Of a stretch of DNA of 64,000 bases, positions 7,681 to 15,070 are shown piece after piece. Numbering within the stretch: position 1 is the first letter of the stretch; every line of letters begins with the position of its first letter. The DNA is from Actinomycetes bacterium. Lineage in GTDB: Bacteria > Actinomycetota > Thermoleophilia > RBG-16-64-13. The translations under genes and the position numbers were made by a program. The notes under the pieces are model-generated. The model saw only the letters and a list, made by a program, of their open reading frames with translations, made no database searches and was not told where the DNA came from. Location: assembly GCA_024637035.1 (NCBI GenBank), contig JAGXFW010000020.1, positions 1 to 64,000 on the forward strand. The letters are read 5' to 3'.

Positions 7681-9786
7681 ATGGAGCCCACCAGACCCGA
7701 TGTGAAGTGCCTGGTTCCCGACGGTGTGGCGAAGACCACCTGCATGCAGTGCCCGTGGGGCTGCGGCATCGAGGTCACCATTGAGGGCGGCGCGGTCACG
7801 CGCATCACCGGCAACAAGGAGCACCCCTACAGCAAGGGCATCGTGTGCCCCAAGGGACTCGCCTCACCCGAGGTCATGTCCCACCCCGACCGCATCACCA
7901 CGCCCATGCGCCGCACCTCGGATGGGTGGCAGCCGATCGGGTGGGACGACGCCTACGGCATCCTCGTGGAGAACCTCACCAGGATCAAAGATGAGTACGG
8001 CCCGAAAGCGCTGGCGGTGGCCATCGGCATGCCGGTGCTCCTCGGCGGGAACTCTACCGTCAGCTTCCTCCGCCGCTTCTGCGACATCTACGGCACGCCG
8101 AACTGCTTCTCGGTGGAGAGTATCTGCTTCCGCTGCCAGATCATCGGCCGCATCCTGACTCTGGGCACGTACCAGGTGCCCGACATCGACAACAGCGCCT
8201 GTGTGCTGGTGTGGGGCAACAACCCCGACGCCTCGGCGCCGCCCACCGCCGGGCGGGTGCGGGAAGCGTTGCGGAAGGGCGCCACTCTGCTGGTGATCGA
8301 CCCCCGCGTGACTCCGATGGCCGAGAAGGCACACCTTCACCTGCAGGTGCGCCCCGGCACCGACACGGCCCTAGCCCTCGGCATGATGAACGTGATGATC
8401 GCCGAGGATCTCTACGACCACGAGTTCGTGGAGCGGTGGACTCTGGGCTTCGACGAATTGGCGAAAGTGGCTGCGGAGTACACACCGGAGGCGGCGGCTG
8501 CCATCACCGGCGTGCCCGCGGAGAAGATCGCCGAGGCGGCCCGCCTCTTCGCCGGCGCCCCGTCGGCCTGCATCGCCCAGGGCACGAACTCCCTCGACCA
8601 GCACACCATCGGGCTGCAGAACTCCCGATGCGTGGCGATCCTGCAGGCCATCACCGGCAACATCGACGTCAGCGGCGGCTTCGTGAGTACGTCGAAGGTG
8701 GCGTTGAGCCCCATCCGCATGCCCGAGAAGATGGAAGGGGAGCCTCTCGGCGCCGACCGCTTCCCGCTCTTCAACGAGGTGTGGGGCCGGAACTTCGGCG
8801 AGGGGCAGTCAATGCTGCTCGCCGACACCATCCTCACCGGCGACCCGTACCCTATTCGGGGCATGATCGTCTCGGCCTCGAACCCGGTGATCACCTGGCC
8901 GGGGGGCAGGAACCTCGAACGGGCGCTCGAGAGCCTCGACTTCCTCGCCGTCATGGACCTCTTCATGACCCCCACCGCCGAGAAGGCCCACCTCTTCCTG
9001 CCCGCCGCCACGTACCTGGAGCGGGTGGAGCTCTGCGACTACTACGGCACCCTGCACGCCGTCCCCTACGTGGGTACGCGCAGGAAGCTGTTCCAGGTGG
9101 GCGACGCGGTCTCCGACCTCGACTTCTGGATGGAGCTCGGCCGACGCATGGGCTATGGCGAATGGTTCCCCTGGGAGAGCGTCACGGAGGCGCTCGACTA
9201 CGCCCTCGAGCCCTCCGGTCTCTCCATGGGCCAACTGGACGCGTTCCCCGACGGCGGCATGGACTTCGGGAAGGTGAGGCTCGGCTACTACGAGAAGAAG
9301 GGCGGCTTCGCAACACCTTCGCGCAAGATCGAGCTCTATTCGGAGACGCTCGCGGCACTGGGGCACGATCCGGTGCCACGGCACAAGGAGTCACCAGACC
9401 AGATAGTCGTGACAGAGGCCGGCGTCGAGACCGAGTATCCGCTGATATTGACCACGGGAGCTCGAACCCTGCAGTACCTCCACTCGCAGCATCGCGACAT
9501 CGAGAAGCTGGCCAAGCGGGGCCGGGATCCTCTCGCCGAACTTCATCCTTCGACCGCGGCGGCGGCTGGCATCGGCGAGGGCGACTCCATCGAGATCGAG
9601 ACCGAGATCGGTCGAGTGACGATGAAGGCGCGTTTGATCGAGTCGATGTTGCCCGATGTGGTCAGCCTGCCTCACGGCTGGAACGACGCCAGCGTGAACG
9701 ACATCACCGGCGACTACATCGGCGACCCCATCACCGGCTACCCGATCCTGAAGTCGAAGCGTTGCCGCATCCGGGCGGGCGCGTAG
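7681..9786 (+). CDS. Molybdopterin (Mo/W-bisPGD) oxidoreductase, DMSO-reductase family
   Basis: 701-residue catalytic subunit. An N-terminal [4Fe-4S] motif (C-x2-C-x3-C near residues 21-28, fourth Cys in GIVCPKG) is followed by the Mo-bisPGD domains, with metal-ligand candidate Cys in SVESICFRC near residue 142, and a C-terminal dinucleotide-binding beta-barrel. Overall it resembles the acetylene-hydratase/thiosulfate-reductase/PadB-like branch, but the catalytic Asp that follows the second Fe-S Cys in acetylene hydratase is Pro here. No TAT signal, ferredoxin subunit or membrane subunit is adjacent, so it is probably a cytoplasmic, stand-alone enzyme. Substrate unknown. Confidence 0.88.
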   Translation: MEPTRPDVKCLVPDGVAKTTCMQCPWGCGIEVTIEGGAVTRITGNKEHPYSKGIVCPKGLASPEVMSHPDRITTPMRRTSDGWQPIGWDDAYGILVENLTRIKDEYGPKALAVAIGMPVLLGGNSTVSFLRRFCDIYGTPNCFSVESICFRCQIIGRILTLGTYQVPDIDNSACVLVWGNNPDASAPPTAGRVREALRKGATLLVIDPRVTPMAEKAHLHLQVRPGTDTALALGMMNVMIAEDLYDHEFVERWTLGFDELAKVAAEYTPEAAAAITGVPAEKIAEAARLFAGAPSACIAQGTNSLDQHTIGLQNSRCVAILQAITGNIDVSGGFVSTSKVALSPIRMPEKMEGEPLGADRFPLFNEVWGRNFGEGQSMLLADTILTGDPYPIRGMIVSASNPVITWPGGRNLERALESLDFLAVMDLFMTPTAEKAHLFLPAATYLERVELCDYYGTLHAVPYVGTRRKLFQVGDAVSDLDFWMELGRRMGYGEWFPWESVTEALDYALEPSGLSMGQLDAFPDGGMDFGKVRLGYYEKKGGFATPSRKIELYSETLAALGHDPVPRHKESPDQIVVTEAGVETEYPLILTTGARTLQYLHSQHRDIEKLAKRGRDPLAELHPSTAAAAGIGEGDSIEIETEIGRVTMKARLIESMLPDVVSLPHGWNDASVNDITGDYIGDPITGYPILKSKRCRIRAGA

Positions 9787-9800
9787 CCTTTGACATGGGC

Positions 9801-9824
9801 GGGGGCGGCCGTCGAGCCGCCCCC
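9801..9824 (+). terminator. Hairpin downstream of the molybdoenzyme
   Basis: Inverted repeat GGGGGCGGC / GCCGCCCCC with a six-base loop, 12 bases after the stop codon. It lacks a strong T-run and sits just ahead of the TTTAC box at 9834. Confidence 0.6.
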
Positions 9825-9833
9825 TGCAGCATC

Positions 9834-9849
9834 TTTACGGCAACTTGAC
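9834..9849 (+). promoter_or_regulatory. TTTAC-N6-TTGAC direct-repeat box (CpxR/OmpR-like)
   Basis: TTTACGGCAACTTGAC: two half-sites 11 bp apart, upstream of the 9916-12101 operon. The same arrangement recurs at 12181, 26910, 36711 and 39056. An 11-bp direct repeat is typical of OmpR-family response-regulator sites (CpxR: GTAAA repeats). This copy is one of the weaker ones. Confidence 0.4.
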
Positions 9850-9915
9850 CCGCGTCAGGCATGCTTCTTCAACGGATGTCCACCTTGGTACACCTTTTGG
9901 CAAGGAGACAACACA

Positions 9916-10518
9916 GTGAGAAGAAGCAGAGCTGGGATCATCATGGCGGCGGGCTTCGTTGCGCTGGTCGCGGTCGCTTGGTTCTACCTCCAAGCCCAAC
10001 AGCAGGCCTCGTCCGGCGCCGCGGCGCAGACCGTTGCCTCCGGCGGGAGTGCCCCCGCGGATCAGGGTGGGTCCGCCGCCGCATCGCCCACCGCGACCCC
10101 ACCCACTCAGCAGCCGGACGCTCCCACCTACGTGGCCGAGGATGAGGGCGCGGGTGGCGTGAATGTCAGGGCCGCTGCTCTTACGCCGGGAGCGGTGGAG
10201 CAGGATCCCTCACGTGCTGAGTTGGCTGACACGCTCGATCCCGCGACTGAGGTCGGGTTCCTGATCGTGTTCGAGACCCATGCCGGAGATCTCTCCAAGT
10301 TGGATCTCGTGGCCCTTTCGAGTCTCGACTCGCCGGACGGCGAACACCGTGCGATCCGCTGGGTGGGAGAAGACGACTCGAGCCATCATCGCTCGGGCAT
10401 GCTGGTCTTCGAACGTGGGGGGCTGGAGTTGGCAGCCATTGGTGATCTCACGCTCAGCATACGCGATGTGGCCGGGGTGCCGAGCCGGACGCTCACCTGG
10501 CGCCTCCCCCTCCAGTAG
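9916..10518 (+). CDS. Membrane-anchored extracytoplasmic protein, unknown
   Basis: 200 residues. A basic N-terminus and one TM helix (about 8-25) are followed by a 60-residue Ala/Ser/Pro/Gln-rich linker and a C-terminal beta-rich domain rich in Asp and Glu (DGEHRAIRWVGEDDSSHHRSG). GTG 9916 is chosen because AAGGAG sits eight bases upstream; the longer open frame has no such site. It is followed 10 bases later by the CcdA-like gene, so it is probably an envelope factor of the same thiol-redox or metal operon. No family recognised. Confidence 0.7.
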   Translation: MRRSRAGIIMAAGFVALVAVAWFYLQAQQQASSGAAAQTVASGGSAPADQGGSAAASPTATPPTQQPDAPTYVAEDEGAGGVNVRAAALTPGAVEQDPSRAELADTLDPATEVGFLIVFETHAGDLSKLDLVALSSLDSPDGEHRAIRWVGEDDSSHHRSGMLVFERGGLELAAIGDLTLSIRDVAGVPSRTLTWRLPLQ

Positions 10519-10528
10519 GCTCGGAGTC

Positions 10529-11266
10529 GTGGAAGCACCCATACTATTGGCCCTAGCGGCGGGAGTCGTCTCCTTCCTTTCGCCTTGCATCGTGCCCATG
10601 GTCTCGGTCTACCTGACTCTGATCACGGGCATGACCATGGAGGAACTCACCGCCAAGCCGGGGCTCGTGGTCCGGCGCACTATCGTTGTGAACACGCTCC
10701 TGTTCACTCTCGGGTTCACCATAGTATTCACCCTCGCTGGAGGAGCCGCTGGCGCGCTCGGTTCGGCCTTGCAGCAGGCGACGCGCGGGCTCGAGATCGG
10801 TGGCGGGCTCTTGATCATCGTGCTGGGCTTATCGATGGCGGGTGTGTTCCGCCTGGGTCTACTGGACAAGATGCGACTCCCGCTGAAGCGACCTCTCACC
10901 AAACCGAAGGGTCCCCTAGGGTCCTTGGTAGTGGGACTGCTCTTCGCCGTCACATGCTCACACTGCATAGCTCCCACTCTCTTGTCGATGATGGCGGTCG
11001 CCGGAACCACCGGCTCGACTACGGCGGGCATGGTGACCATGCTGGCCTTCTCCATCGGACTTACCGTGCCGTACGTGGCCGTGGCGGTGGCCATCACCCC
11101 CGCCCTGCGCGTACTCTCGCGGTACAAGCGCACCACGAGGTTCGTCGCCGCGGGCACCGGCGTGTTGCTGGCGGGCTTCGGGGTTCTCATGGTGGCCGGC
11201 CAGTTCACCCGTCTTGTCGAGATCAGTTCTCGGCTATTGCCATTCCGCGTTCCGCTCGGCATGTGA
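10529..11266 (+). CDS. ccdA: CcdA/DsbD-like cytochrome c biogenesis (thiol-redox) membrane protein
   Basis: 245 residues, six predicted TM helices in two three-helix repeats. The paired redox Cys occur in TM1 (SFLSPCIVP) and in the matching helix of the second repeat (TCSHCIAPTLLS), as in CcdA proteins that carry electrons from cytoplasmic thioredoxin across the membrane to apocytochrome c or other periplasmic thiols. GTG 10529 with CGGAG just upstream was chosen. Neighbours are an anchored protein and an Lgt-like protein; CcmF and CcmH lie about 21 kb away. Confidence 0.85.
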   Translation: MEAPILLALAAGVVSFLSPCIVPMVSVYLTLITGMTMEELTAKPGLVVRRTIVVNTLLFTLGFTIVFTLAGGAAGALGSALQQATRGLEIGGGLLIIVLGLSMAGVFRLGLLDKMRLPLKRPLTKPKGPLGSLVVGLLFAVTCSHCIAPTLLSMMAVAGTTGSTTAGMVTMLAFSIGLTVPYVAVAVAITPALRVLSRYKRTTRFVAAGTGVLLAGFGVLMVAGQFTRLVEISSRLLPFRVPLGM

Positions 11267-11297
11267 TCGAATAATTTCGAGATGAGGAGGCAGCAGG

Positions 11298-12101
11298 ATG
11301 CCCTATCGCACGTTTGAAACGATCGTGCTCGGCCCGCTCCACCTGCGAACCTGGGGTCTGCTCGTGGGTCTCGGCATCGCTGCGGGCGCCGTCTTGACGG
11401 TTCGTCTTGCGCGTGACCGCGGGATTTCCGCGGACAGACTCTGGACCCTCACGATCGTGGTCGCACTGGCCGGAGTTCTCGGCAGCAAGGTGCTCTGGGC
11501 GCTACAGCCGGGTCTCATCGGCGAGACCATCGCCTATCCCTTGCGCCTTATCGCGGTCTGGGAGGGCGGGCTCACCTTCATCGGAGGATTGCTCGCCGCG
11601 GTGACCGCTGGGGTGATCTACGCGCGTCGCGCCGGGCTCCCCGTGCGCGCCACGGCCGATGTGGTGGCCCCCGGCCTTGCGCTCGGTATCGCGGTGGGCC
11701 GCGTGGGGTGTTTCCTGACAGGTCTCCACCCGGGGCGGCCGACCTCACTGCCTTGGGGCATCGACTACCTGGGCGCAGTGCGTCACCCTATCCCGCTGTA
11801 CGAATCCGCACTCGGTCTTCTGCTGCTTGCCGCTGGGCTCATCCTGCTGAGGCGGCGCACGGTGCCCGGTGTCGCAGCGCTGGCCGTGGGCTTGGGGTAC
11901 CTGGTCGGCCGCTCCCTGCTCGACCTTCTTCGCGCGGGGAGCATCGAGACGATCGCTGGGACTGATCCCCGCTTCCTCGGTGAACTCACGCTGACCCAGG
12001 GCGTGGCGCTTGTCGCAGTCCCCGCGTTGGCGATCCTCCTTGTGTGGGCGCTGCGAGGGCGCTCCCATCCCGGCCCGCTTCGGTCTCGACTCAGTCGCTG
12101 A
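11298..12101 (+). CDS. Lgt-like (prolipoprotein diacylglyceryl transferase family) membrane protein, divergent
   Basis: 267 residues, about seven TM helices, with the family order GGLTFIGGL, GRVGCFLTGLHPGRPTS, PWGI and HPIPLYES. In Escherichia coli Lgt the first block carries an essential His (SFHGG) and the second reads GRxGNFxNxE. Here the His is Ile, the Asn is Cys, and the Glu is not seen. The fold is clear but normal lipoprotein transferase activity is doubtful; it may be a paralogue tied to the CcdA neighbour. The ATG follows GAGGAGGCAGCAGG. Confidence 0.75.
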   Translation: MPYRTFETIVLGPLHLRTWGLLVGLGIAAGAVLTVRLARDRGISADRLWTLTIVVALAGVLGSKVLWALQPGLIGETIAYPLRLIAVWEGGLTFIGGLLAAVTAGVIYARRAGLPVRATADVVAPGLALGIAVGRVGCFLTGLHPGRPTSLPWGIDYLGAVRHPIPLYESALGLLLLAAGLILLRRRTVPGVAALAVGLGYLVGRSLLDLLRAGSIETIAGTDPRFLGELTLTQGVALVAVPALAILLVWALRGRSHPGPLRSRLSR

Positions 12102-12180
12102 CGCTCGCTGTGGCCAGCGCTCCCGGCACCTTGGGCGTTTCGGCGCTGGCGACGCTGATGCCGCCCGCGTTTGACGACTC

Positions 12181-12197
12181 CTTACGTCTTCTTTACA
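12181..12197 (+). promoter_or_regulatory. TTAC direct-repeat box (11-bp period)
   Basis: CTTACGTCTTCTTTACA: TTAC at 12182 and 12193. It is nearly the same as the box at 36711 (TTTACGTTTTCTTTACA). It lies about 40 bases before the CsoR-like site and 125 bases before the 22-codon ORF. Probable response-regulator site. Confidence 0.5.
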
Positions 12198-12233
12198 GCT
12201 CGGGCTTGCAACCCCAGGAGAAGACGTGGTTTC

Positions 12234-12250
12234 ATACCAATAGGGGGTAT
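12234..12250 (+). promoter_or_regulatory. CsoR/CstR-like operator
   Basis: ATACCAATAGGGGGTAT, 16 of 17 bases identical to the site at 28570 and related to the palindrome at 26928. The ATACCCC...GGGGTAT form is typical of CsoR-family repressors that sense Cu(I) or persulfides. It lies 72 bases before the 22-codon ORF. No csoR gene is in the window. Confidence 0.55.
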
Positions 12251-12260
12251 GGGCATAGGA

Positions 12261-12288
12261 GTTAGGCTCGATCCGTTAGGCTCGATCC
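12261..12288 (+). repeat. 14-bp perfect tandem repeat
   Basis: GTTAGGCTCGATCC occurs twice head to tail in the leader of the 22-codon ORF. Probably a slippage duplication; no coding effect. Confidence 0.85.
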
Positions 12289-12321
12289 CTGAAGCCAGAC
12301 GACTCAACGAAGGAGGTGATC

Positions 12322-12390
12322 GTGAAGCGGTTCACCATTCCACGGGTTGCCCATTGCAGCGAGGGCTGCTTAGCATGGTCCTGGGCATGA
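12322..12390 (+). CDS. Small ORF, 22-residue Cys-containing peptide
   Basis: GTG start preceded by AAGGAGGTGATC (12310-12321), a 12-base match to the 16S anti-Shine-Dalgarno tail with five bases between the AGGAGG core and GTG. The peptide is basic at the N-terminus, contains H-C-S-E-G-C (CxxxC) and ends in a Trp-rich tail. It is followed within 30 bases by a strong hairpin and preceded by a CsoR-like site and a TTAC box. Together this looks like an independent, regulated mini-gene, perhaps a metal- or sulfur-binding peptide or a leader peptide. No homologue is recalled. The rest of 12102-12494 holds only these control elements. Confidence 0.55.
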   Translation: MKRFTIPRVAHCSEGCLAWSWA

Positions 12391-12416
12391 CCTGAAACCG
12401 CCCCCTTCACTCTCCC

Positions 12417-12449
12417 GTACAAGGGGTGCCTCGACAGCACCCCTTGTAC
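12417..12449 (+). terminator. Strong bidirectional hairpin terminator
   Basis: Perfect 13-bp stem GTACAAGGGGTGC / GCACCCCTTGTAC with a seven-base loop, between the 22-codon ORF and the convergent NfeD-like gene. Confidence 0.85.
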
Positions 12450-12494
12450 TATTCGGCCCCACGCTCGGCCGCGATGGGTGGGTCCCGATCAACG

Positions 12495-12842
12495 CTACAG
12501 GAGTGGCCCCACTATCAGCCGGTTGCCCACGATCTCTGTGATGACCACGTCTTCGCCCGGCTGCGGCGAGCCGACGGTGAAGCCGACGGCCTGGGCAGTC
12601 CACAGTTCACCGCGCAGATGCAGCAACAGTCCCCCTGGACCAACGCGCTTCACCGTGCCGTGGGCGCCCAGCAAAGCCTCTCTGCCCGTTACCACGGTGC
12701 GACGCATCGCCCGGATGATGGCTCCGTAGAGCAGAGCGGTCGCTGCGGCGATGACGAGATACGCCACGAGGGCCTCCGGAAGCGGAAGCACGAAGAAGAC
12801 CGCCAGGCCGACGATCGGCATGAGGAGTACGAGATGGCACAT
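12495..12842 (-). CDS. NfeD-like membrane protein with C-terminal OB fold
   Basis: 115 residues: two TM helices (about 3-22 and 25-45), then a beta-rich domain with GREALLGAHGTVKRVGPGG and a terminal VITEIVGNRLIVGP, as in short NfeD proteins, which normally work with stomatin-like proteins in membrane quality control. No stomatin gene is adjacent. ATG 12842 is four bases after the Rieske stop; a GTG at 12884 would overlap the Rieske gene. Probably cotranscribed with the Rieske gene. Confidence 0.75.
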   Translation of the reverse strand: MCHLVLLMPIVGLAVFFVLPLPEALVAYLVIAAATALLYGAIIRAMRRTVVTGREALLGAHGTVKRVGPGGLLLHLRGELWTAQAVGFTVGSPQPGEDVVITEIVGNRLIVGPLL

Positions 12843-12846
12843 GAGG

Positions 12847-13317
12847 CTAGGCCGGGTTCCACCCTTCGACCCAGATGTCTTCACCTTCCAGGATGACCTT
12901 CAACGTAGGGAGAGGGCTTGGGGGAGGACCCGCGAGCACCTCGCCGGTGGGGGAGAAGACGCCTGCATGACATGGGCAGAAGAAGCGCGTGTTGTCGGGT
13001 TCCCAGGTGATGATGCAGCCGAGATGCGTACACACCCGCGAGAGACCGACGTAGGTGCCATCTTCGAGTTGCAGCAAGGAACAAGGGGTTTCCTGGTACT
13101 CGAAGTCGAGCGATTCGGCCAGGGGCTTCACCTGACTCGTCGATCCAACGCGCACACGTGCGGCGACTTCGGCCTTGGCCCTGGGGAACGCGTAGCGGAC
13201 GATCGGCGCCAGTAGGCCGGCCGCAGAGAAGACACCGGCAAGACTGAGCGCCATGATCAGAAAGTCACGGCGAGTTACTGCGCTGGTTTGCTTGACGCCC
13301 GGATCCAAAGGATCCAC
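12847..13317 (-). CDS. Rieske [2Fe-2S] protein with N-terminal anchor
   Basis: 156 residues with a TAT-like twin-arginine (TRRDFLIMALSLAGVF) and one TM anchor, then a Rieske domain carrying both cluster boxes: CTHLGC near residue 94 and CPCHAG near 112, followed by the GPPPSPLP loop. This form is typical of quinol:cytochrome oxidoreductases or arsenite/thiosulfate-type enzymes, but no cytochrome b gene is next to it. GTG 13317 (GTGGATCC) is preferred; an ATG at 13380 also exists. Electron partners may be the cytochromes at 27601 or 49350. Confidence 0.85.
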   Translation of the reverse strand: MDPLDPGVKQTSAVTRRDFLIMALSLAGVFSAAGLLAPIVRYAFPRAKAEVAARVRVGSTSQVKPLAESLDFEYQETPCSLLQLEDGTYVGLSRVCTHLGCIITWEPDNTRFFCPCHAGVFSPTGEVLAGPPPSPLPTLKVILEGEDIWVEGWNPA

Positions 13318-13586
13318 CTCTCGGCTGCTTCTAAGAGACCTGTCTCCCTTCAGGATAGGCCAGGGGGGTATGCGGTGCAAGCATGAGCGCGGCCTGGGGG
13401 CACATCGTTACGTCATCTTCACAAGGCGAGCGCCGAACCACGTCGGGGATCCCGCGGCACGACTTGGCCTTTACGTGCATTTGACATGAGTGGCGGATAC
13501 TGAATGCGATGGGCGCCTCGATCTATGGCGAAAGCGGCTGTGCGCTCCAGGAATCCGGCCACCGACGAATCAGCATCGGAGAAGTC

Positions 13587-14366
13587 ATGACCGTACCATC
13601 GTCTTCCCCTCGGCGTAGTCGTAGCCCGAGGAAGTGGCGTCGTCGATTTGCCAACTTGCTCATGCTCGTCGGCGTGGGGGTATTGCTCTACTTGCCGGGA
13701 ACGTGGGGTTTCACGTGGTGGCAACAGGGGTCCCTCGCCGGTGAGTTGACTGGGGCATATCCAGCGTTGGCCGGATCGACCCCGGAGGAGTACTTCGTCG
13801 AGGAAGACATGACACTCATGCGGGCCGAACAAGGTGAGCTCGTGAAAGCGGGCGTGGAAGCCGAACGGCTCAGCCGTAGGGAGGCTCTGCGACAAGCCTC
13901 CCTGGATTTCTCAGCGTCACTGCAAGGGAAGACAGGAGAGCCTTTCGGCCGGCTGCTGATCCCCAAGATCGGTCTTGATGTGGTGATGATCGAGGGGATA
14001 GGCACGGGGGACCTTCGAAAGGGACCCGGTCACTGGCCGGAAACACCCGCACCCGGCGCGGGGGGCAACTTCATCGTTTCCGGGCATCGAACCACGTACG
14101 GCGCACCCTTCTTCAAGCTGAACGAATTGAAGCCCGGAGACGAGATCCAAGTCGTGCTGCCCTACGCGGCGGTTGTCTACAAAGTCTCGCGGACGATCAT
14201 CGTGCTCCCCACGGAGGTCGATGTGGTGGCGCAACGTGGGGTCGACGAGATCTCACTCACCACCTGCGAGCCGATCTACAGCGCAGCTCGACGCCTCATT
14301 GTTCAGGCCGAACTCAGCGCGTTCAAGCTCGTCGGATCAGGCGGTGACTCCGTGACAGGCTCCTAG
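13587..14366 (+). CDS. Sortase (class D/E-like) transpeptidase
   Basis: 259 residues: cytoplasmic basic stretch, a TM helix (about 20-38), then a sortase domain with catalytic His in SGHRTTYGAPF, Cys in SLTTCEP and Arg in ARRLIV, in the right order and spacing. Sortases of this class anchor proteins in the cell walls of Gram-positive bacteria, mainly Actinobacteria, which is one of the better lineage hints here. ATG 13587 has GGAG five bases upstream; the longer ATG at 13509 does not. No LPXTG-like substrate gene was seen nearby. Confidence 0.85.
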   Translation: MTVPSSSPRRSRSPRKWRRRFANLLMLVGVGVLLYLPGTWGFTWWQQGSLAGELTGAYPALAGSTPEEYFVEEDMTLMRAEQGELVKAGVEAERLSRREALRQASLDFSASLQGKTGEPFGRLLIPKIGLDVVMIEGIGTGDLRKGPGHWPETPAPGAGGNFIVSGHRTTYGAPFFKLNELKPGDEIQVVLPYAAVVYKVSRTIIVLPTEVDVVAQRGVDEISLTTCEPIYSAARRLIVQAELSAFKLVGSGGDSVTGS

Positions 14367-14456
14367 CCGCGGGCCGGCGTGCAGGAGTTCTTGCAGCGGA
14401 GCGGTGGGTGTAAGGTCGGCTGGTCTCCGCCGAGATGGCCACACTGCTCAGTGCTC

Positions 14457-14485
14457 TTGTTTGGACTACGATCGGCGAGTGTTAG
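14457..14485 (+). promoter_or_regulatory. Possible sigma70-type promoter of the YHS-nuo operon
   Basis: TTGTTT, 17 bases, TGTTAG, about 80 bases before the YHS mini-gene. The match is moderate. The rest of the 14367-14563 gap shows no gene. Confidence 0.35.
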
Positions 14486-14563
14486 GGTTCATGCTCGCGG
14501 GTAGACACAACTGCAGCTTCGGTTGGCGCCCACGCAAGATCATCCGATGGACTGGAGGCTGAA

Positions 14564-14713
14564 ATGGAAGTCAAGGACCCGGTGTGCGCGATGAAGATCG
14601 ACACGGACTCCGCCGTTGCCACGTCCGAGCATGAGGGTAAGACCTACTACTTCTGCAGCGCCGACTGCAAGGAGGAGTTCGACGAGGACCCCGGCTCGTA
14701 CGTCGAAGACTGA
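14564..14713 (+). CDS. YHS-domain mini-protein (49 aa)
   Basis: A complete 49-residue YHS domain: DPVCAMKID at the start, YYFCSADCKEEFDEDP in the middle. The Cys set (C-x-M, F-C-x3-C) binds metal such as copper in related domains of P-type ATPases and TRASH proteins. GGAGG precedes ATG 14564. The stop is three bases before the NuoA-like start, so it is the first gene of the complex-I-like operon, an unusual association. Confidence 0.85.
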   Translation: MEVKDPVCAMKIDTDSAVATSEHEGKTYYFCSADCKEEFDEDPGSYVED

Positions 14714-14716
14714 GTC

Positions 14717-15070
14717 GTGGAAGGTGGTGCGGCGGCGCTGACGATCTTGGTCGTCGCGCTGGGAGCATTCCTCATTCTCAAAGGCGTCGGCGATGTTCTG
14801 AACCCGCCGCGGTCGACGGCTCCCTCTCGTGTCCCCTTCTCGGGGGGGCTCTCACCCGACACGCACGCCTGGAATCGATACCACGTGCGGTACTACCCCA
14901 TGGCGCTCCTCTTCCTCGCGTTCGACATGGAGATGGTCTTCATGTACCCCTGGGCCGTGGTTTTCGTCGAGGAGGGTCTCATAGCGCTCATCGAGATGCT
15001 CATGTTCATCACGATCCTCCTCTTCGGGATACTCTATACCTGGCGCGAGGGAGCCTTTCGGTGGTCGTAA
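14717..15070 (+). CDS. nuoA: NuoA-like subunit
   Basis: 117 residues, three TM helices, with the NuoA core FLAFDMEMVFMYPWAVVF in the second helix and the conserved acidic FDxE. The loop that normally reads ECG and carries the quinone-site Cys reads FSGGLSP here, so the Cys is gone. GTG start; the 3' end overlaps the next gene by 10 bases. In complex I this subunit helps couple quinone chemistry to proton transfer; the lost Cys agrees with the lost redox ligands in the next gene. Confidence 0.9.
   Translation: MEGGAAALTILVVALGAFLILKGVGDVLNPPRSTAPSRVPFSGGLSPDTHAWNRYHVRYYPMALLFLAFDMEMVFMYPWAVVFVEEGLIALIEMLMFITILLFGILYTWREGAFRWS

Noticed and set aside
8211-9848. 545-residue frame on the plus strand inside the molybdoenzyme gene
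   Set aside because: It is a +1 shadow of the molybdoenzyme, Arg/His/Gly-rich with no motif.
12171-12395. 74-codon plus-strand frame over the regulatory region
   Set aside because: It crosses the TTAC box, the CsoR-like site and the tandem repeat. The 22-codon frame within has a far better ribosome-binding site.
13358-13373. Possible fourth CsoR-like site (CCAGGGGGGTATG)
   Set aside because: Only one half-site is present; no ATACC arm on the other side.
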